Shown one piece after another: positions 8,493 through 17,956 of a DNA stretch of 64,000 bases. Below the pieces are notes generated by a model. It did not search any database. It was not told the DNA's origin and saw only the letters and a list, made by a program, of their open reading frames with translations. The stretch comes from Labrenzia sp. CE80 (GTDB taxonomy: Bacteria; Pseudomonadota; Alphaproteobacteria; Rhizobiales; Stappiaceae), in the NCBI RefSeq assembly GCF_009650605.1, contig NZ_WAJT01000002.1, positions 992,001 to 1,056,000 on the forward strand. The letters run 5' to 3'. Within the stretch, counting starts at the first letter, position 1. Each line of letters opens with the position of its first letter. The position numbers were made by a program, and so were the translations under genes.

Positions 8493-9418
8493 CCAGCACC
8501 GGTTTGTCGCGGAATTTTCTTGATCTGACCGAAGTCAGTTCCGACGAGTTGCGGCACATTCTTGATGCCAGCAAGCGGATCAAAAGCGAGCGTAGCGGCG
8601 TGCACCGCGGTGTCGGCCCGCTTGCGGGCAAAGTGCTTGCCATGATCTTCGAGCAGCCTTCCACGCGTACGCGCATTTCCTTCGATGTTGGGATGCGTGA
8701 ACTTGGTGGTGAAACCTTGATGCTCACCGGTGCGGAAATGCAACTTGGGCGCGGCGAAACGATCGCTGACACCGCCAAAGTCCTTTCGCGCTTTGTTGAC
8801 GCGATCATGATCCGTATCCTCGATCACGATCAGCTGAGCGAATTGGCTGAAAACGCAACGGTGCCTGTGATCAATGGCCTGACGAAAGAATCCCATCCCT
8901 GCCAGATCATGGCGGATTTGCTGACCTTCGAAGAACATCGCGGCAACATCAAAGGCAAGTCGGTGGCCTGGACCGGTGACAGCAACAATGTTCTGGCGTC
9001 CTGGGTTCATGCAGCTCCTCGATTTGATTTCGAGTTGCGCATCGCGACCCCGTCCGAACTGGCACCTCCCGCAGACCTCATAGAAAAAGCACGCAAGGAT
9101 GGGGGCTCGATTCTCGTCACGGACGACCCACATGAGGCGGTGAAGGGCACTGATTGTGTCGTGACCGACTGCTGGGTCTCCATGGGAGACGACGATGCGG
9201 AGAGCCGACACAATCTTCTGAGTGCCTATCAGGTCAACAAGCGTTTGATGTCAGAGGCCAACACCGACGCGCTCTTCATGCATTGCCTTCCTGCACATCG
9301 CGGCGAAGAGGTGACATCGGAGATCATGGACGGCCCGAACTCGGTGGTTTTTGACGAGGCGGAAAACCGTCTCCATGCACAGAAAGGCATTTTGGCCTGG
9401 TGCTTCAACGCTGTGTGA
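8489..9418 (+). CDS. argF: Ornithine carbamoyltransferase
   Basis: Transfers the carbamoyl group of carbamoyl phosphate to ornithine to give citrulline in arginine biosynthesis. The 309-residue chain has the carbamoyl-phosphate motif STRTR (58-62), HPCQ near 139 and the ornithine-binding HCLP loop (265-268). Length and motifs match anabolic OTCases. GGAGGAGCGGCAGA gives a strong ribosome site within the end of argD. hslO follows 12 bases downstream, completing a three-gene unit that is common in Rhizobiales. Confidence 0.95.
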   Translation: MTSTGLSRNFLDLTEVSSDELRHILDASKRIKSERSGVHRGVGPLAGKVLAMIFEQPSTRTRISFDVGMRELGGETLMLTGAEMQLGRGETIADTAKVLSRFVDAIMIRILDHDQLSELAENATVPVINGLTKESHPCQIMADLLTFEEHRGNIKGKSVAWTGDSNNVLASWVHAAPRFDFELRIATPSELAPPADLIEKARKDGGSILVTDDPHEAVKGTDCVVTDCWVSMGDDDAESRHNLLSAYQVNKRLMSEANTDALFMHCLPAHRGEEVTSEIMDGPNSVVFDEAENRLHAQKGILAWCFNAV

Positions 9419-9430
9419 AAGGCATAAGGC

Positions 9431-10408
9431 GTGGCATTTGATCTATCGGAATTCGGTGTAACCCCGGCGGGGCAGGACGCCGTGCGCCCTTTTGCGGTCG
9501 AGGGACTGGATGTGCGTGGGCGTGCGATCACCCTGGGACCGGTGGTCGATAGTATTCTGGAGCGGCATGCCTATCCGGAACCCGTCTCTCGTTTGCTTGC
9601 AGAGGCAATCGCTCTGACCAGCCTGCTCGGAACCTCGCTCAAATTTCAGGGACGGTTCACGCTTCAAACCCAGACCGATGGGCCAGTGTCCATGCTTGTG
9701 GTCGATTTTTCGTCACCCGCGGCGATTCGAGCATGTGCAACTTTCGATGAGGACTTGGTCGCAGCGGTGATCGAGGCCGGAGAAGCGACGGTGGAGCGTT
9801 TGCTTGGTCGTGGTCATCTTGCGATGACCATCGATCAGGGCAAGCATATGCAGCGCTACCAGGGACTGGTCGAACTCGACGGCATTTCGCTGGAAGAGGT
9901 CGCACGGCGCTATTTCGTCCGCTCGGAACAGATCCCGACGGAAGTCCGACTTGCTGTCGGTGAATTGTATACGCGCACGCAGGGAGGCGGTCCCAACCAT
10001 AAGTGGACGGCAGGCGGTGTAATGGTGCAGTTCCTACCCGAGGCTCCGGAACGCGTGCGCCAGCCTGATTTGGATCCAGGAGATGCACCGGCCGGTGCTG
10101 TCTCGCACATCATTGAGGAAGATGATGCGTGGGTAGAAGCCAAGGCTCTGGTCGAGACGGTCAAGGACGTCGAGTTAACGGACCCGTCTGTAAGCGTTGA
10201 GGAATTGCTGTTCAGGCTGTTCCATGAACGCGGCGTCCGGCTCTTTGACCCACAGCCGATTGCTGACCAATGCAGCTGCTCGCGTGAAAAAGTCAAAGGC
10301 ATTCTGACAAGCTTCAGCGCTGACGAAGTTGAGCAGATGACCGTTGACGACAAGATTGTCGTGAAATGCGAGTTTTGTAGCGCGAGCTACGAATTCGACG
10401 AGATGTGA
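9431..10408 (+). CDS. hslO: Redox-regulated holdase chaperone Hsp33
   Basis: Cytoplasmic chaperone activated by oxidative unfolding, which keeps damaged proteins soluble. The 325-residue protein starts at GTG 9431, after ATAAGG. The C-terminal zinc centre is complete: Cys281-x-Cys283 and Cys313-x-x-Cys316. The N-terminal folded domain contains GRFTLQTQTDGPVSMLVVDF. It ends the argD-argF-hslO group. No terminator is evident in the 155-base gap that follows. Confidence 0.93.
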   Translation: MAFDLSEFGVTPAGQDAVRPFAVEGLDVRGRAITLGPVVDSILERHAYPEPVSRLLAEAIALTSLLGTSLKFQGRFTLQTQTDGPVSMLVVDFSSPAAIRACATFDEDLVAAVIEAGEATVERLLGRGHLAMTIDQGKHMQRYQGLVELDGISLEEVARRYFVRSEQIPTEVRLAVGELYTRTQGGGPNHKWTAGGVMVQFLPEAPERVRQPDLDPGDAPAGAVSHIIEEDDAWVEAKALVETVKDVELTDPSVSVEELLFRLFHERGVRLFDPQPIADQCSCSREKVKGILTSFSADEVEQMTVDDKIVVKCEFCSASYEFDEM

Positions 10409-10587
10409 TCGCAAGTTTATTTCTAAATATTTCTAAAGGGCGGTCCTGCGACGAGGCGACACAAATTGCGGTCTTGCCAAAGGTGCATTGGCCGTGATTA
10501 TCGGGGGATCTTATTTTTTGCAGTGCGGGATGAGCTAAAAGGCGTCCCGTGCCGTAAACTTGGGTGAGCCCAGTCGGAAGGATCTTC

Positions 10588-11982
10588 ATGTTGCAGTCTG
10601 TTGAACGAAACGACAGCGAGAAGAAAGCACCCGTTGAATATGCGGAAATTCCAGCGCCAAAGCCGTCGGTGAGCCGGGCAAAGCTGGTTGCCAAGGCGAT
10701 ACTTCAAGCGGTGCTGGCCTTTCTGGTCCTTTTTGCCGCCTTCAAGGGCATGAACTATCTCGTCAATACGAAACCGGAGGTCACGAAGCGCCCGGTCACA
10801 GAGAAATCCTATGCCGTCGAAACCTCAACCATTGTGCAGGGTGACTATACACCGTCCATAAGCGTCTACGGCGAGATAACCGCCGGGCGCCAGGTGGACC
10901 TTCGAGCACTGGTCGCTGGCGAAATCGTCGCAGTCAACGATGAGCTTAAGGCCGGCGGTATTGTCGCCAAGGGCGAAGTCCTCGTGTCAATTGACAGGTT
11001 TGAATACGAGGGCGCATTGAAGGAAGCCAAGGCAAATCTTGCAGAGGCCAAGGCTGGACAGATCGAAAACCGCGGACGTGTCGAGCTAGAAAAGGCAAAC
11101 GTCGTGCGTGCACGCGAGCAACTGGATTTCGCCCAGAAGGATCTCGAACGCGCTCAGGATCTTCTTAAGAGAGGGTCCGTAACCGAACGTACGGTCGATG
11201 AGCGCAACCTGCTTGTCTCGCAGCGCCAGCAAAGTCTCGAGCAGAGCCTCAATACGCTCGCATTGGAAGAAGCCAAGGTCGAGCAGCAGGAGGCCGTTAT
11301 TGAGCGGCTGGAATGGCGTCTGGAAGACGCTGGGCGCAAGCTGGACAATACTGTGCTAAAGGCGCCCTTTGACGCCATCGTTCGATCTGAGGCAGCTCAG
11401 GTTGGTCGCCTGACGAGTGCAAATGATGTCGTGGCGTCGATCTACAGCAGTGATGAGTTGGAAGTTCGTTTCACTCTATCGGACAATCAATATGGTCGCC
11501 TTGTCGCCGAGAGCGGCACAGTTGTTGGCCGCCTTGCGGAGCTCAAGTGGTTCCTCGGAAATCAGCCCTTGCTCTATACGGCAGAGATTGACCGAGTGGG
11601 AGCCGATGTGGCCAGCACGCGTGGCGGCGTCGACGTCTTCGCGATGATCGACGTGACCCCGCAGCAGACACCCTTGCGGCCGGGGGCCTTTGTTGAGGTG
11701 ACAGTGCCCGATCAGACCTATGCTGCGAGCTTCCGGATCCCCGAGGCCGCTTTCTACGGAGAAGGAAAGGTCTATGTCGTCGACGCTGAAAACCGCCTCG
11801 TCGAACGGCAGGTCAAAGCCCTGGCTTTCGATGACGGTTTCATTCTTGTTCAGGGTGATCTGAGCGACGGCGAAACGGTGCTGGCAACCAGAGTGCCGGA
11901 GGCCGGTGAGGGACTCTTGGTCCGCCCTTTGGAAGGTCAGGACACAGCTGGTTCAGGCCAAGCTGACACAGCGAACAACTAA
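10588..11982 (+). CDS. RND efflux system periplasmic adaptor (HlyD/AcrA family)
   Basis: Membrane-fusion protein that couples an RND pump to an outer-membrane channel. I start it at ATG 10588, six bases after GGAAGG, rather than at the in-frame GTG 10564; this gives 464 residues. A cytoplasmic head of about 35 residues precedes one membrane anchor (about 38-58), so it is anchored rather than lipidated. The lipoyl half-motifs and a long alpha-helical hairpin (about residues 135-250, rich in Glu, Lys, Gln and Ala) are visible, followed by the beta-barrel domain (LKAPFDAIV...). The permease starts 11 bases later. No outer-membrane partner is encoded nearby. Substrate unknown. Confidence 0.88.
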   Translation: MLQSVERNDSEKKAPVEYAEIPAPKPSVSRAKLVAKAILQAVLAFLVLFAAFKGMNYLVNTKPEVTKRPVTEKSYAVETSTIVQGDYTPSISVYGEITAGRQVDLRALVAGEIVAVNDELKAGGIVAKGEVLVSIDRFEYEGALKEAKANLAEAKAGQIENRGRVELEKANVVRAREQLDFAQKDLERAQDLLKRGSVTERTVDERNLLVSQRQQSLEQSLNTLALEEAKVEQQEAVIERLEWRLEDAGRKLDNTVLKAPFDAIVRSEAAQVGRLTSANDVVASIYSSDELEVRFTLSDNQYGRLVAESGTVVGRLAELKWFLGNQPLLYTAEIDRVGADVASTRGGVDVFAMIDVTPQQTPLRPGAFVEVTVPDQTYAASFRIPEAAFYGEGKVYVVDAENRLVERQVKALAFDDGFILVQGDLSDGETVLATRVPEAGEGLLVRPLEGQDTAGSGQADTANN

Positions 11983-11993
11983 GGGATCACGTC

Positions 11994-14900
11994 ATGCCGC
12001 TTCATGCTGAACCCCGCGGTTTTCTTCAGACCGTCGTTCGACATCCAAACGCAGCCAACCTGATCATGGTCATTATGGTGCTGTTTGGTGCCTTTGGACT
12101 TTCCAAGCTGAACACCCAGTTCTTCCCGACTGTAAAGACAGATCGAGTGACCGTATCAGTTAGCTGGTCCGGGGCAAGCGCGGAGGATGTCACTTCCAAC
12201 ATCCTAGAGGTAATTGAGCCAGAACTTCGCTTCATTGATGGCGTCGACGAAATCGTTTCCTACGGCCGCGAGGGCGCAGGGACGGTCATGCTGGAGTTCG
12301 TTGAAGGCTCAGACATGCAAACCGCGCTTTCGGATGTCGAAATGGCGGTGGCAGGTGTCACTACCTTGCCTGAGGATTCCGATACCCCAGTGATCTCTGC
12401 GTCGACCTTCACGGACAATGTGGCAACTCTTGCTATTCGTGGTCCTTTTTCAGAGCAGGCTCTCAAGGTATTTGCACGCCAGATACGTGATGATCTGCTT
12501 GCCCGTGGGATCGACAAGGTCGAGCTTGGCGGGTACCGGGCGCCGGAATACGTGGTCGAGATCCCGGAACGCGAACTTCGTCGTCTCGATCTGACTGTTT
12601 TAAACGTTGCAGACCTGGTTGCGGACAATACAGTCGACATACCCGCCGGTAGCCTGGACGGGTCAGTCGAGCGTCAGATCCGCGCTATTGCAGAAACCAA
12701 GTCACCGGAAAGCATTGGCCGCATCGAAGTCAAGTCGTTCGCTTCAGGTGAAAAGACGACGATTGCAGACATTGGACGCGTTTATCCTGACTTCGAGGAT
12801 GGCGCCCTGCAGGGATTCTCGAACGGCACACGTGCAATCGAGATTGATGTTCAAAGGGTTGAGGCGACGGACACGCTCAAAGCCGCTGCTATTCTTGATG
12901 AGTATCTGGAAGATATCCGCCCGCAACTGCCTCCAACGCTAGAAATTCTCAAGTACGATGTCCGTGCGGATGCCGTCAAAGGCCGTATCACTCTCTTGGT
13001 TGAGAACGGGCTTACTGGCCTGGTGTTGGTTGTCGGTATCCTGTTTTTGTTCTTGAACGCTCGCATTGCACTCTGGGTCGCAATGGGCATCCCGGTCGCC
13101 ATGATGGCGACGCTCGGGATCATGTGGTTGGCGGGCGAGAGCATCAACATGATTTCTCTCTTTGCCCTGATCATGATGCTCGGTGTGATTGTTGATGATG
13201 CAATCGTGGTCGGCGAGCATACGGCGACGCGACTGGCGCTTGGCGACACGCCGGATGAGGCGGCGATCAGGGGCGCCAACACGATGCTGGCGCCGGTCAT
13301 CGCGGCCGGCGCAACGACGGTAGCAGCCTTCCTGCCCATCTTGTTGATCAGCGACGTGCTCGGTCAGATCATGGGCACTTTGCCGGTCGTGGTTGTATCC
13401 GTTGTCATTGCATCTCTAATCGAGTGTTTTTTCATCCTGCCGGGGCACCTTGCACATTCGCTTGGCAGCCGCTCCGGCTGGACCTGGTGGCGCGTGGTCA
13501 TCTTGGCCGGTGCTCCGGCATTGTTCCTTTCCGGGCTGGCAAGCCGGCCGGACCTGTCCGTGCCGCCTTACCTCGATGCAATCGCTGGGCCGTTGCGGGG
13601 ACTTCGTGAGCTGTCGGGTGGTTTCGGCTTCGAACTTGTGTTGATCGTGACTTGTTTTGCGGTCGCTGTCGCCGTGGAGTCCCTCCTGCAGGTTCTTCGC
13701 AGACAAAAAGCGGGCCAAAACACCGAGGGGAGACCGAGCTGGTTCCGTCGTAACTTTGATGCTGGCTTTGATTGGTTCCGAGACAATCCTTTCCATGGTG
13801 TGGTCCGTCTCGCAGTAAACTGGCGCTACATCACGTTGGCTCTGGCCATAGCCTGTTTGATCATGGCGGCGGGCTTGATGCGCGGCGGGCGTGTTGGGTT
13901 CACATTTTTTCCCTCACCGGAAGCCGAAAACCTGACCGCATCGATCTTTTTCCACGCAGGCATCCCTGAGGCCGAAGCGATTGACAGCGTCTCGCGTATT
14001 GAGGCTGCCCTCCGGCAGGCCGAAACCAAGATCACCTCGGAGACTGGCGAAAAGCTGGTTGTCGCGAGTTATGTGACACTTGGGCAGAGCGGCAATAACC
14101 GTGGCGACAATGTCGCCAATATCAACGTTCAGCTGACGCTTTCTGAAGAGCGGACAATACGAACGCCGCAGATTGTTCAGGCATGGCGAAACGCCGTTCC
14201 CGAGATCCCCGGCGCGTCGCGAATTGCCATTGCAGAGCGGAGAGGAGGCCCCCCCGGGAGAGATCTTGATATCCGGCTGACCGGTGCACCGCTTCAGGAT
14301 CTGAAGTTTGCCGCCATCGAGCTTCAGGAAGAGCTTTCCGGCTTTCCCGGAACAAGTGGTGTGACCGATGACCTTCCCTACGGCAAGCCGGAACTTCTGA
14401 TCGAACTGACGCCACGCGGACGTGCGCTCGGGTTTTCGGTAGAAAGTGCTGCCCGTCAGATCCGCAATGCGTTCGAGGGACGGATTGCGCGCCGGTTTGC
14501 GGAAGGGGACGAAGAAGTCACCCTGCGTGTGAAGCAGGATCTGGAAAGCGGCGGTAGCGAGACCCTGAGGCGTCTGTCACTGCGCACGAGCGCGGGTGAA
14601 TTTGTTCCGCTGACCGAGGTCGTCAAGCTGACTGATGCGCAGGGCTTTTCCGTGATTCTGCGGCGGGACGCCAAGACCGTGGTAACGGTCGTGGCCGACG
14701 TCGACAGCAAGATCACGTCGAACACTGAGATCATTCAGGAGCTCAGCAAGTCCTTTTTGCCGGCGCTTGCTGACGAGTACGGGCTGACCTATTCGTTTGC
14801 GGGCAAGGCGGAGGAGCAGTCGACCGCCTTCAACGATCTAATGACCGGCGTGGCAATGGCCGTAGCAGGGATTTACATCATTCTGGCAGCGATCTTCGCA

Positions 14901-15395
14901 AGCTACGCTCGTCCGATTGTCGTTATGTCGATCATTCCCTTTGGAATCGTGGGAGCCATAACGGGCCACTATCTGATGGGCTTTAGTATGACCATCCTGA
15001 GCCTGATCGGCTTGCTCGGGCTGGCGGGTATCCTGGTCAACAACTCGATCATCCTCGTCGCCCGCTTTGAAGAACGCCGGGCGACCGGTGAGAACGTCAC
15101 CGAAGCTGCCATTCGATCGAGCTGCGACCGTCTGCGCGCAGTCTTCCTGACCTCCCTGACCACGGTCGGTGGATTGCTGCCGCTAATGTTCGAGACGAGC
15201 CTTCAGGCGCAGTTTCTTTTGCCGATGGCCATCACCATTGTTTTTGGTCTGGCGACGGCAACCGTGCTGGTGCTGATGCTGGTGCCGGCGCTCTTGAAAA
15301 TCGGCGATGATCTTTCCGGTGTTGTTCTGTTGCGTCGCCAGGAAGGGAAGCCACCAACAACTTCCTCGTCGACGGATATCGCGCCCGCAGAATGA
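11994..15395 (+). CDS. Efflux RND transporter permease (AcrB/MMPL-like) with enlarged central cytoplasmic/membrane loop
   Basis: Proton-driven trimeric pump of the inner membrane, 1133 residues against roughly 1030-1050 for AcrB. It keeps the RND plan: TM1, periplasmic porter domain, TM2-6, TM7, second porter domain, TM8-12. The TM4 motif MLGVIVDDAIVVGEH contains the proton-relay acidic pair, and GLAGILVNNSIILVARFEE is the matching segment of the second half. Between TM6 and TM7 (about residues 480-590) there is a long insertion with two additional hydrophobic segments, which accounts for the extra length. It forms an operon with the adaptor upstream. The substrate cannot be told from sequence. 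Confidence 0.9.
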   Translation: MPLHAEPRGFLQTVVRHPNAANLIMVIMVLFGAFGLSKLNTQFFPTVKTDRVTVSVSWSGASAEDVTSNILEVIEPELRFIDGVDEIVSYGREGAGTVMLEFVEGSDMQTALSDVEMAVAGVTTLPEDSDTPVISASTFTDNVATLAIRGPFSEQALKVFARQIRDDLLARGIDKVELGGYRAPEYVVEIPERELRRLDLTVLNVADLVADNTVDIPAGSLDGSVERQIRAIAETKSPESIGRIEVKSFASGEKTTIADIGRVYPDFEDGALQGFSNGTRAIEIDVQRVEATDTLKAAAILDEYLEDIRPQLPPTLEILKYDVRADAVKGRITLLVENGLTGLVLVVGILFLFLNARIALWVAMGIPVAMMATLGIMWLAGESINMISLFALIMMLGVIVDDAIVVGEHTATRLALGDTPDEAAIRGANTMLAPVIAAGATTVAAFLPILLISDVLGQIMGTLPVVVVSVVIASLIECFFILPGHLAHSLGSRSGWTWWRVVILAGAPALFLSGLASRPDLSVPPYLDAIAGPLRGLRELSGGFGFELVLIVTCFAVAVAVESLLQVLRRQKAGQNTEGRPSWFRRNFDAGFDWFRDNPFHGVVRLAVNWRYITLALAIACLIMAAGLMRGGRVGFTFFPSPEAENLTASIFFHAGIPEAEAIDSVSRIEAALRQAETKITSETGEKLVVASYVTLGQSGNNRGDNVANINVQLTLSEERTIRTPQIVQAWRNAVPEIPGASRIAIAERRGGPPGRDLDIRLTGAPLQDLKFAAIELQEELSGFPGTSGVTDDLPYGKPELLIELTPRGRALGFSVESAARQIRNAFEGRIARRFAEGDEEVTLRVKQDLESGGSETLRRLSLRTSAGEFVPLTEVVKLTDAQGFSVILRRDAKTVVTVVADVDSKITSNTEIIQELSKSFLPALADEYGLTYSFAGKAEEQSTAFNDLMTGVAMAVAGIYIILAAIFASYARPIVVMSIIPFGIVGAITGHYLMGFSMTILSLIGLLGLAGILVNNSIILVARFEERRATGENVTEAAIRSSCDRLRAVFLTSLTTVGGLLPLMFETSLQAQFLLPMAITIVFGLATATVLVLMLVPALLKIGDDLSGVVLLRRQEGKPPTTSSSTDIAPAE

Positions 15396-15423
15396 TGATT
15401 GGGCGCGTCTTCCGCCAAAAAGC

Positions 15424-16086
15424 TCAGAGGGTGGCCGGATCTTGGATCAGTGCTCTGGCAAAGTCGGCGGTGGTCTTCGCAGCTTCTTTGATGTTGCCAT
15501 CGAGCGTCGCAGGAGACTTGCCGCGGGGGCCAAAGTCGTGGTTCCCATCCTCAAGGTAGTGGACAGAGATCTTCTCCGGCATTGTGCGGGTATCAACTTC
15601 AGCCTTTGAGCCAAATGGATCCCGTTCGCCTTGCAAGATCTGAATAGGGCGTTTTGATTCCTCGATCGGAGAAAGGCGCCATTCTGCATCCGCTTTGCCA
15701 GTCGGATGAAAAGGATAGCCGAAACAGGCGACACCAAGCACGCGCGCTGGCAGCGAAGAACCTCCCGCTAGCATGGCCGCGACACGGCCACCCATGGACT
15801 TGCCGCCAATCAGGATCGGTGCCTCTGCTTCGCCGAGAACCTTTTGAAGCGCTGTCTGAAATTCACCGATCAACTTTTCCGCCTTGGGAGGTGGGCGCTT
15901 TGAGCCTCCCGTCCGCCTTGCAGCCATGTAGGAAAACTCGAAACGGGCCACCGCTAGGCCTTCCTCCGCAAGGTGGTTGGCGAGCCGGGTCATGAACGTC
16001 GAATCCATGGCAGCGCCCGCGCCATGGGCCAGCAGCAGGGTGGCAATCGGCGGAGTTTCTGGCCGGGTCCAGAGCATTTCAGACAT
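15424..16086 (-). CDS. Alpha/beta hydrolase of the KANL3/Tex30 (dienelactone-hydrolase-like) group
   Basis: Probable cytoplasmic esterase/hydrolase, 220 residues from ATG 16086. The frame is open a further 42 codons upstream, but the conserved part begins at MSEMLWTRPETPP. The oxyanion segment LLLAHGAGA, the nucleophile elbow GGKSMGGR (Ser of GxSxG), a late Asp (ERDPFG) and His in YLEDGNHDF form the expected triad. Family members have no assigned substrate. It faces the RND permease tail to tail, with 28 bases between stops, and is divergent from the next gene. I see no regulatory signal that ties it to either neighbour. Confidence 0.75.
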   Translation of the reverse strand: MSEMLWTRPETPPIATLLLAHGAGAAMDSTFMTRLANHLAEEGLAVARFEFSYMAARRTGGSKRPPPKAEKLIGEFQTALQKVLGEAEAPILIGGKSMGGRVAAMLAGGSSLPARVLGVACFGYPFHPTGKADAEWRLSPIEESKRPIQILQGERDPFGSKAEVDTRTMPEKISVHYLEDGNHDFGPRGKSPATLDGNIKEAAKTTADFARALIQDPATL

Positions 16087-16231
16087 GGTGGGTTGATCCG
16101 TCTCGTTTAAGGTCCGTCGGAAGTGACAAAGTGTGACCTGAAAAGTTTGGTCGGGCGTATTATGTTTCAGGCGCAACTTCAATGGCTGTCGGTCAGTGGT
16201 CAACGACACCAACGGGACGGGTAAATTGAAA

Positions 16232-17038
16232 ATGGCAGATCTGGATATAGGGACCGTCCGCCTTCTGGCTTTCTCGAGTATCTTCTTGGTGATGTCGGTC
16301 GCCGAACTTCTGCTGCCCCGCAGGGATTTGTCTGTTGGCCGCCTGTCGCGTTGGCCGACAAATTGGGCGATCGTTGTTTTGGACGCATTGCTCGTAAGGC
16401 TGATCTTTCCGATCGGTGGCGTAGGTCTCGCGATCTGGGCTCAGTCCAACGATCTCGGTCTGTTCAACGCATTGGACTGGCAAGGATGGTTTGTCGGCGT
16501 CGGCGCATTTCTTATTCTTGATTTCGCTGTTTGGTTTCAGCATTGGGCTGCGCACAAGGTGCCGCTTCTTTGGCGCATGCATCAGGTGCATCATGCCGAC
16601 GGAGACGTGGACGTTACAACGGCACTTCGATTCCACCCGCTGGAGATCCTGCTGTCATTTGTCTGGAAGGGAATGCTGATTGTTGCTCTCGGTGCGCCGC
16701 CAGAGGCTGTCCTCGTGTTTGAGATTGTCCTCAATGGTGCAGCGATGTTCAATCATGCCAATGTCATCCTGCCGAAGCCGATTGACGCTGTCCTGCGGTT
16801 GATCATCGTGACACCTGACATGCACCGTGTTCACCACTCTGCTGACTGGGTGGAAACGGATTCCAACTACGGTTTCAACCTATCGATCTGGGACAGATTG
16901 TTTCGCACCTATATCGATCAACCGGCCAAGGGACATCTTGGTATGACCATCGGTCTCTCCGATGACATGACTGCGGGGGCTCGCAAGTTACCCTGGAGCT
17001 TGACGCTGCCATTCCGTCCGCTGAGACCCCGGCGTTAG
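16232..17038 (+). CDS. Sterol desaturase / fatty acid hydroxylase family membrane protein
   Basis: Integral membrane di-iron oxygenase family member, 268 residues from ATG 16232 (preceded by GGGACGGG); a GTG at 16196 is in frame but less likely. The histidine clusters that bind the di-iron centre are present: H-x3-H in HWAAHK, H-x2-HH in HQVHH, and H-x2-HH in HRVHH near the C-terminus, with RFHP between them. Three or four hydrophobic helices precede the first cluster. The family hydroxylates or desaturates lipids such as fatty acids, sterols or hopanoids; the substrate here is unknown. Its TAG overlaps the opposite gene's TAA within TTAG. Confidence 0.83.
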   Translation: MADLDIGTVRLLAFSSIFLVMSVAELLLPRRDLSVGRLSRWPTNWAIVVLDALLVRLIFPIGGVGLAIWAQSNDLGLFNALDWQGWFVGVGAFLILDFAVWFQHWAAHKVPLLWRMHQVHHADGDVDVTTALRFHPLEILLSFVWKGMLIVALGAPPEAVLVFEIVLNGAAMFNHANVILPKPIDAVLRLIIVTPDMHRVHHSADWVETDSNYGFNLSIWDRLFRTYIDQPAKGHLGMTIGLSDDMTAGARKLPWSLTLPFRPLRPRR

Positions 17039-17877
17039 TAGAAGCTCAAGGGAAAATAACGAAGATATAGCTCGCGAAACGTACCCTTTTGAGCAAGCTG
17101 CCGCAGTGCGTAGTCAATTGCTTCCGCTCGCTCTATGTCCTGCTTTCGCATCGCAATCGACAGCCCGGTGTCGAAATACCCCGGCTCCAGCCAGGGACCT
17201 CCGGCGAAGGTGCAGCAGTCTTGGGATGCTTCGCTGTTGATCCAGATTGAGAGTGCCAGGCCATCGCCGAAATGCGCATCCGCTCTGCCGTCTTGAACGG
17301 CGAGGCGTGCTTTTGAGAGATCGGGGTAGGTAAGAAGCAGTGCCTCCGGCCAGAACTTGAGCGCAAAGCGTTCATGACGTGACCCGGCCTCGACGGCAAT
17401 CTTGACCCCGTCCATTGCTGCCTCATCGAAGGGTGCATTGCCATCCTTGCGTGTCACGAAACGAGCAGGCAGTTTCAGGTAGTCCGCAGAAAACCTCAGT
17501 TGCTCGGATAGGCTGGGGGAGGGCGCTAGACCGGCAATGATGGCGTCCCCTTCCTCTTCAACCAGCGCCGGCACCAATGCCTCAAATTCCTTGATCCGGA
17601 GAGAACACGAGCTTCCCAGCTCGATGCAAATCACCCGTGACAGGTCGACGTTGAAACCGGTGAGGCGGCCACTGGCATCGCGGAAAACAAACGGCGGAAA
17701 GTCATCGCTCGCAAGGAATTGTATCTTTTCCGGGAAGCTGTTCGGACGGTCATAGACGCCCTTGGGGTTCCAGAAGCTGGGCACCACCGGATCATCGGTC
17801 GCGTGGCTCGGATGAATGAGTACAATTAAAGATAGAAATGCCGGAACGACATAAACTATTGCGCGCATAACGTTCAT
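17035..17877 (-). CDS. Periplasmic solute-binding protein, amino-acid type (SBP_bac_3)
   Basis: Secreted type II periplasmic binding protein, 280 residues with a signal peptide of about 26 residues ending near SHA. The body shows the family opening DFPPFVFRDASGRLTGFNVDLSRVIC, then AIIAGLAPSPSLSEQLRFSADYL and a VAVQDGRADAHFGD-type lobe-closing region. The canonical ligand Arg/Asp positions are only partly recognisable. GAGGGA lies 11 bases upstream of the ATG. No permease or ATPase gene is adjacent, so it is either an orphan receptor or serves a transporter encoded elsewhere. Tail-to-tail overlap of four bases with the desaturase-type gene. Confidence 0.78.
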   Translation of the reverse strand: MNVMRAIVYVVPAFLSLIVLIHPSHATDDPVVPSFWNPKGVYDRPNSFPEKIQFLASDDFPPFVFRDASGRLTGFNVDLSRVICIELGSSCSLRIKEFEALVPALVEEEGDAIIAGLAPSPSLSEQLRFSADYLKLPARFVTRKDGNAPFDEAAMDGVKIAVEAGSRHERFALKFWPEALLLTYPDLSKARLAVQDGRADAHFGDGLALSIWINSEASQDCCTFAGGPWLEPGYFDTGLSIAMRKQDIERAEAIDYALRQLAQKGTFRELYLRYFPLSFY

Positions 17878-17956
17878 GTGGCCAAATGTCCCTCAGGGGT
17901 TGTTGCGTGTTTAGGGGAAGTACGACTCGCACCGATCCTCTGGCTGCTCGGGGGGT

